Below, piece by piece: positions 60,428-64,000 of a stretch of 64,000 nucleotides of DNA. The translations under genes were made by a program, and so were the position numbers. The notes under the pieces were generated by a model. The model saw only the letters and a list, made by a program, of their open reading frames with translations, made no database searches and was not told the DNA's origin. This DNA comes from Pseudomonadales bacterium (GTDB taxonomy: Bacteria; Pseudomonadota; Gammaproteobacteria; Pseudomonadales; Azotimanducaceae): contig JAEPOO010000001.1 of assembly GCA_017642855.1 (NCBI GenBank), forward strand, positions 1,273,072 to 1,337,071, given 5' to 3'. Within the stretch, counting starts at the first letter, position 1. Every line of letters begins with the position of its first letter.

Positions 60428-61112
60428 GATCAACCTTTTTACTGGCGGCTTCACGATCAACTTCAGCAACATCTGCAAACATCGCGTGCAACTGCTGCTT
60501 CAACCAGGGAATCATTTTTTCAGGCGCGGGGCCACTGGTCTGGCCTCGAACCGCCATGCCCTCGAGCAGAAACATGGTCAGCAAATTGGCGTTATCGAAT
60601 TCTTCCGAAAGCGCCAGATCAGGAAAGACGTTGGCGGCGAGCTTGCCCCATGATCGATCCATTTCCTGATTACAGTTATCCAACACTTCCTGCAGGTCGG
60701 GATCGGTGCGTGCCGCTACCTGCAGCTCATGGAACACCGTAAACAACGGCGAGTGAAGTTGCTGCCAGTACGCATCAATACCCTCATCAATTCTCGAATG
60801 ATTCGCGCCTTCATTGATTTTCAGCTCACTCTCTTCGAACATGCGCAGACGTTGCTCGTAAAGATAGCGAACCGCCGCTTTAACGAGATCGAGACGGCTT
60901 GGAAAGTGATGCAGCATGGCACCGCGTGACACGCCTGCTTTCTTCGCGACTTTTTCAGTCGTCGTGCTGCCGTAACCCAACTCAAAGAAACACTCCAATG
61001 TCGCTTCCAAGATAGTCGCGCGAGTGTTTTCACTCTTAGTCTGCTGCCAGGTTTTATCGTTTTTCCGCACTGACTGGGTGCGATCTGTCTGTTGTTTGTG
61101 AACCATTGCCAT
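60420..61112 (-). CDS. TetR/AcrR-family transcriptional regulator
   Basis: A 230-residue repressor-type protein. The HTH is near residues 47-72: YGSTTTEKVAKKAGVSRGAMLHHFPSRLDLV. The C-terminal ligand domain is variable. It heads the minus-strand operon TetR-SnoaL-P450-PNPOx and is divergent from ThuA. The palindromic tandem repeat upstream of the P450 gene is a candidate operator, though the 58-base tetR/thuA intergenic region lacks that palindrome. Confidence 0.9.
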   Translation of the reverse strand: MAMVHKQQTDRTQSVRKNDKTWQQTKSENTRATILEATLECFFELGYGSTTTEKVAKKAGVSRGAMLHHFPSRLDLVKAAVRYLYEQRLRMFEESELKINEGANHSRIDEGIDAYWQQLHSPLFTVFHELQVAARTDPDLQEVLDNCNQEMDRSWGKLAANVFPDLALSEEFDNANLLTMFLLEGMAVRGQTSGPAPEKMIPWLKQQLHAMFADVAEVDREAASKKVDLD

Positions 61113-61170
61113 GTTTTGATACTAACGCCTTTGGTCGAATCCGTCATCCATCGAGTCCGTCAACTGAGCT

Positions 61171-61971
61171 ATGGCTACACCAAATATTCTACTTGTGACT
61201 AAAGGTCATCCATTCGAAAGAGATGCTTTTTTCAGCATGTTTGATGCACTGGATGTGAATTGGACCCATGTGGAACAGCCCGCAGCTCGACTCTTTTTCT
61301 CACCTGACAACGCCGAACCCTATGACGCCCTTGTCATGTACGACATGCCAGGCATCCACTTCGGGGCGGGCGGTCCTGACTTTGAGACACCGACAGATGT
61401 CTACAAGAACTCGTTGATGTCATTGCTGGAAGCGGGGAAAGGCATGGTATTCATGCACCACGCCATCGCAGGATGGCCGGCCTGGGAAGAGTATGCCGAG
61501 ATTATTGGGGGGCGTTTTCTTTACATGGCAGGCGAACTCAGGGGCCAGTCTCTCCCGGATAGTGGCTATCGACACAAAGTGACGCACTCGGTCAGTGTGC
61601 TGCAGAACCACCCGATCACGGGTGGACTACCAAAGTCTTTTAACATGACGGACGAGCTGTACCTGTCAGAAGTCTTCGAGGACAGTGTCATACCCCTGCT
61701 CGCCAGTGACTATCACTTCACCCGGGACAATTTTTACTCGGCAACCAAAGCTGTCACCGAGGGAAAGATGTTCGATAACGAGGGCTGGCAGCATGACGAC
61801 GCTTCCAACCTCGTAGGTTGGGTGAAGACATACCGCAACAGCCCGATCGCCTACCTTCAGGGCGGCGATGATCCGGAAGCCTACACGAATGCGCATTATC
61901 TGAAACTCCTGGAAAATGCGATTCACTGGGCTGCTAGCGAAGCTGCGTTGAGCTGGGCTCGCGACTCTTAG
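61171..61971 (+). CDS. ThuA-domain protein
   Basis: A 266-residue class I glutamine amidotransferase-like protein of the ThuA family: ILLVTKGHPFERDAFFSMFD, VMYDMPGIHFG, GMVFMHHAIAGWPAWEEYAEIIGGRF and VTHSVSVLQNHPITGGLP. ThuA relatives are linked to trehalose and other sugar (3-keto-glycoside) use. Start of a plus-strand group ThuA-SDR-ThuA-TonB receptor. Confidence 0.88.
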   Translation: MATPNILLVTKGHPFERDAFFSMFDALDVNWTHVEQPAARLFFSPDNAEPYDALVMYDMPGIHFGAGGPDFETPTDVYKNSLMSLLEAGKGMVFMHHAIAGWPAWEEYAEIIGGRFLYMAGELRGQSLPDSGYRHKVTHSVSVLQNHPITGGLPKSFNMTDELYLSEVFEDSVIPLLASDYHFTRDNFYSATKAVTEGKMFDNEGWQHDDASNLVGWVKTYRNSPIAYLQGGDDPEAYTNAHYLKLLENAIHWAASEAALSWARDS

Positions 61972-62075
61972 TCAGCACAAACAGTCTTGACTGACGGTTT
62001 TCCCTTCCCTACGCTTGATCGTCCAAATCAAAGATGGCGCAGCGTGCCAGAAAATCATTCCTCGGAGGGAAAATC

Positions 62076-62834
62076 ATGGATCTACAACTATCAGGAAAAT
62101 GTGCGCTTGTAACCGGTGGCACCAAAGGCATTGGTCGTGCGATTGTCGAAGCACTATCAGATGACGGCTGCAACATCGCACTGTGTGCACGTAACGCTGA
62201 TGAAGTCACTGCTGCGGTTGAAGCGATTTCCGCCAAAGGCGTGAAGTGCTTCGGCAAAGCCGTTGACGTCACGGACGGCGACGCCTTCAAAGGATTTATT
62301 GACGAAGCTGCCGGAGAGCTCGGCGGTCTGGACGTGTTCGTCTCAAACGTTGCCGGTGGAAACGCACCCGGTGTTGAGGGTTGGAGAAATCAGTTTGAGG
62401 GAAACGTCGTTGCTGCCGTAAACGGCGTCGAAGCCGCAACGCCTCATCTGGAAAAATCTGACAGTGGCAGCATCATCTTTATTTCGACCACTGCCGCGCT
62501 TGAAAAGTTCATGAACGCAGGTCCCTATAACGCAACTAAAGCTGCCTTGCTGCAGTACTCAGGCGCGCTGGCTCACGAGCTGGCACCCAAGGGTATTCGC
62601 GTGAACTCGGTCAGTCCAGGCCCAATCTTCATCGAAGGTGGCTCATGGGACATGATCAAGCAAAATATGGCAGCGCTGTATGACTCCACGGTTGCACAGA
62701 TCCCGTTGGGTCGTATGGGCACAGCTGATGAGGTCGCGGTGCAGGTGGCTGTACTCGCATCACCTCGTGGAGGTTTCACCAGCGGCACCAACGTTGTGAT
62801 TGATGGCTCCATGACACAGCGTATCCAGTTCTAA
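62076..62834 (+). CDS. SDR-family oxidoreductase
   Basis: About 252 residues from ATG at 62076 (GGAGGGA upstream): TGGTKGIGRAIVEAL, LCARNADEV, VFVSNVAGGN (variant of NNAG), IFISTTAALEKF and YNATKAALLQYSG (YxxxK). Between two ThuA genes, so it may oxidise a sugar or sugar alcohol; substrate unknown. Confidence 0.88.
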   Translation: MDLQLSGKCALVTGGTKGIGRAIVEALSDDGCNIALCARNADEVTAAVEAISAKGVKCFGKAVDVTDGDAFKGFIDEAAGELGGLDVFVSNVAGGNAPGVEGWRNQFEGNVVAAVNGVEAATPHLEKSDSGSIIFISTTAALEKFMNAGPYNATKAALLQYSGALAHELAPKGIRVNSVSPGPIFIEGGSWDMIKQNMAALYDSTVAQIPLGRMGTADEVAVQVAVLASPRGGFTSGTNVVIDGSMTQRIQF

Positions 62835-62858
62835 AAAATAATAAGAGGGAAACGGGTT

Positions 62859-63599
62859 ATGCCAGATAAGAAAATCAACGCCTACCTGGTTGCGGCCGGG
62901 ATGTACCACGATATCGATTTCGCACGCCAGGAAATCCTGAAACTACTGCTGGAGCATCCGAATATTCGGACAAAAGTAGCGGCGGACTATCATGATATCG
63001 AAGGTATCCAGGCGAGTGATTTTCTTATCACCTACACCTGTAACCTGATGCCATCCGAGGACGAGCAGAAGGCGCTGGTCGAATATATCAAGGGCGGCGG
63101 CAAGTGGTTCGCCCTACACGGTACCAACTCTATCCTTGAGTTCACCGAAAATGGTGTAGACGCACCAGAGACCGCTCCTATTGTGATGGATCTGCTCGGA
63201 TCTCAGTTCATGGCTCACCCTCCGATTCAGCTCTTCACGGTAAAAACTGAGGCCATGGGTCATGAACTGGTTAAAGATGTCGGCGAGTTCGAGACCGATG
63301 ACGAACAGTATCTGTGCAAGATGCACGGAGAGCACGAATTGCTGATGTATTCGGAGTACAGTGGGACATGTGACGGCTGGATTCATTCAGATTTCAATAA
63401 TGATGACAAACGTGCCGTCTACTACATCAAGAAAACCGGTGACGGCGAAGTGCTTTACCTGAACCTCGGTCATTGTCGAGGCCACTGGGACATGGAACCC
63501 GTTGCCGAGTATTACCCGGAAATCGAAAAAGGCTCCTGGGATCGTCCCCAGTACTACGAATTGTTGCGCCGCGGCATAAAATACTGCGCCGGGATATAA
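62859..63599 (+). CDS. ThuA-domain protein, second copy
   Basis: A 246-residue protein of the ThuA superfamily: INAYLVAAGMYHDIDFARQEI, FLITYTCNLMPSEDEQKALVEYIKGGGKWFALHGTNS, FMAHPPIQLFTVK and LYLNLGHCRGHWDME. It differs strongly from the copy at 61171. AAGAGGG precedes the ATG. Immediately upstream of the TonB receptor. Confidence 0.88.
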   Translation: MPDKKINAYLVAAGMYHDIDFARQEILKLLLEHPNIRTKVAADYHDIEGIQASDFLITYTCNLMPSEDEQKALVEYIKGGGKWFALHGTNSILEFTENGVDAPETAPIVMDLLGSQFMAHPPIQLFTVKTEAMGHELVKDVGEFETDDEQYLCKMHGEHELLMYSEYSGTCDGWIHSDFNNDDKRAVYYIKKTGDGEVLYLNLGHCRGHWDMEPVAEYYPEIEKGSWDRPQYYELLRRGIKYCAGI

Positions 63600-63627
63600 A
63601 AACTCTTATCCCCTCCTTCCTTGACTG

Positions 63628-63684
63628 AACCAGCAGTTGTGCTAAAACAAACACAACTGTTGGTTTTCCGTGTCTGACGGAAAA
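63628..63684. promoter_or_regulatory. Two overlapping inverted repeats before the TonB receptor gene
   Basis: Arms 63628-63641 and 63652-63665 (14 bp, one mismatch, loop of 10) form the first; TTTTCCGT (63664-63671) and ACGGAAAA (63677-63684) form the second with a 5-base loop. They overlap by two bases, so only one can form at a time. Terminator for the ThuA gene, operator, or switch. Confidence 0.5.
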
Positions 63685-63715
63685 GTGGCAGAAAAACAAT
63701 AATCAGGAGGGAGCT

Positions 63716-64000
63716 ATGAAATTCACCCGCACGTTGTTGGGGGTGGCGATTGGCGCAACGTCAATCGGCAGCCCAATCATGATTCATGCTGAAGAAACCA
63801 GCAGGACCATGGAAGAAGTCGTCGTAACCTCACGTCGACGAGACGAATCTCAACAAGATGTACCACTTTCGGTCACTGCCTGGGGTGCAGAAGCCATCGA
63901 AAGAGTAAAGCCCACAACATTGCGTGACTTTGATGCTCTGGCACCAAACGTCTATATCGGAATGAACACCGCCGGTCCCGGCGCCTCTGCACTTTATATT
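63716..64000 (+). CDS. TonB-dependent receptor, 5' part
   Basis: Outer-membrane active transporter, cut by the window end after 95 codons. Signal peptide RTLLGVAIGATSIGSPIMIHA, then the TonB box-like MEEVVVTSRRRDESQQDVPLSVTAW and the start of the plug domain (TLRDFDALAPNVYIGMN). AGGAGG lies 5 bases before the ATG. Very likely brings in the compound used by the ThuA-SDR-ThuA genes. Confidence 0.93.
   Translation, partial: MKFTRTLLGVAIGATSIGSPIMIHAEETSRTMEEVVVTSRRRDESQQDVPLSVTAWGAEAIERVKPTTLRDFDALAPNVYIGMNTAGPGASALYI

Noticed and set aside
63922..63929. Third copy of TGCGTGAC in the TonB receptor gene
   Set aside because: No in-frame TGA upstream; about two chance copies are expected in this length on both strands.

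Overview
The window looks like a chromosomal segment of a marine-type gammaproteobacterium. The block comEC - DUF2062 - lolCDE - PilZ has the same neighbourhood that I recall from Pseudomonas-like genomes, and NqrM/ApbE, SelA/SelB, spinster-type MFS carriers, Rieske oxygenases, PhyH oxygenases, P450s, ThuA proteins and a TonB receptor fit an aerobic, heterotrophic marine lineage. Isoprenoid precursors appear to come from a mevalonate route (mvaD, phosphomevalonate kinase, an HMG-CoA reductase/mevalonate kinase fusion, idi), which is unusual in gammaproteobacteria. The species cannot be fixed from the sequence alone. The window begins inside hisC and ends inside a TonB-dependent receptor gene. 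No rRNA, insertion sequence, prophage or CRISPR array is seen, and no gene-free gap exceeds 300 bases.

Layout. 1-9 kb: hisC tail, DUF2244, tesB, GNAT, comEC, DUF2062, the lipoprotein-release operon lolC-lolD-lolE and a divergent PilZ gene. 9-12.5 kb: nqrM-apbE, a thioesterase, a D-cysteine desulfhydrase-like enzyme and a SPOR lipoprotein. 12.5-16.5 kb: selA-selB and a peroxiredoxin gene with an in-frame UGA (Sec62). 16.5-24.3 kb: P450-ispA-SDR divergent from the mevalonate genes. 24.3-30.6 kb: MFS carrier, acyl-CoA synthetase, an AsmA-like protein, and an operon of a UGSC selenoprotein (Sec96), a conserved partner protein and an SDR. 30.7-37 kb: oxidoreductases, a methyltransferase, an asparaginase-domain protein, a diguanylate cyclase and a dispersed repeat next to selC. 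37-46.7 kb: secreted M17 aminopeptidase, aldo/keto reductase, many small genes, and a DNA-repair group (endonuclease VIII, FeS-type photolyase). 46.7-52 kb: Rieske oxygenase, SDR, Rieske ferredoxin, enoyl-CoA hydratase and two divergent PhyH oxygenases. 52-58 kb: DUF2235 hydrolase, response regulator, MFS, CBS protein, UrcA, FMN split-barrel proteins. 58-64 kb: TetR-SnoaL-P450-FMN protein operon with a 25-bp tandem palindromic repeat, then ThuA-SDR-ThuA and a TonB receptor.

The most coherent system is selenocysteine decoding: selA, selB, selC and two UGA-containing selenoprotein genes lie within 25 kb; only selD is not in the window. The two UGA codons are followed, at +22 and +25, by the same octamer TGCGTGAC placed in the apical loop of a small hairpin, which suggests one SelB recognition element. 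selC itself is one base pair short in the acceptor stem (7+5 rather than 8+5) and has an extended -10 box 7 nt before the mature 5' end.
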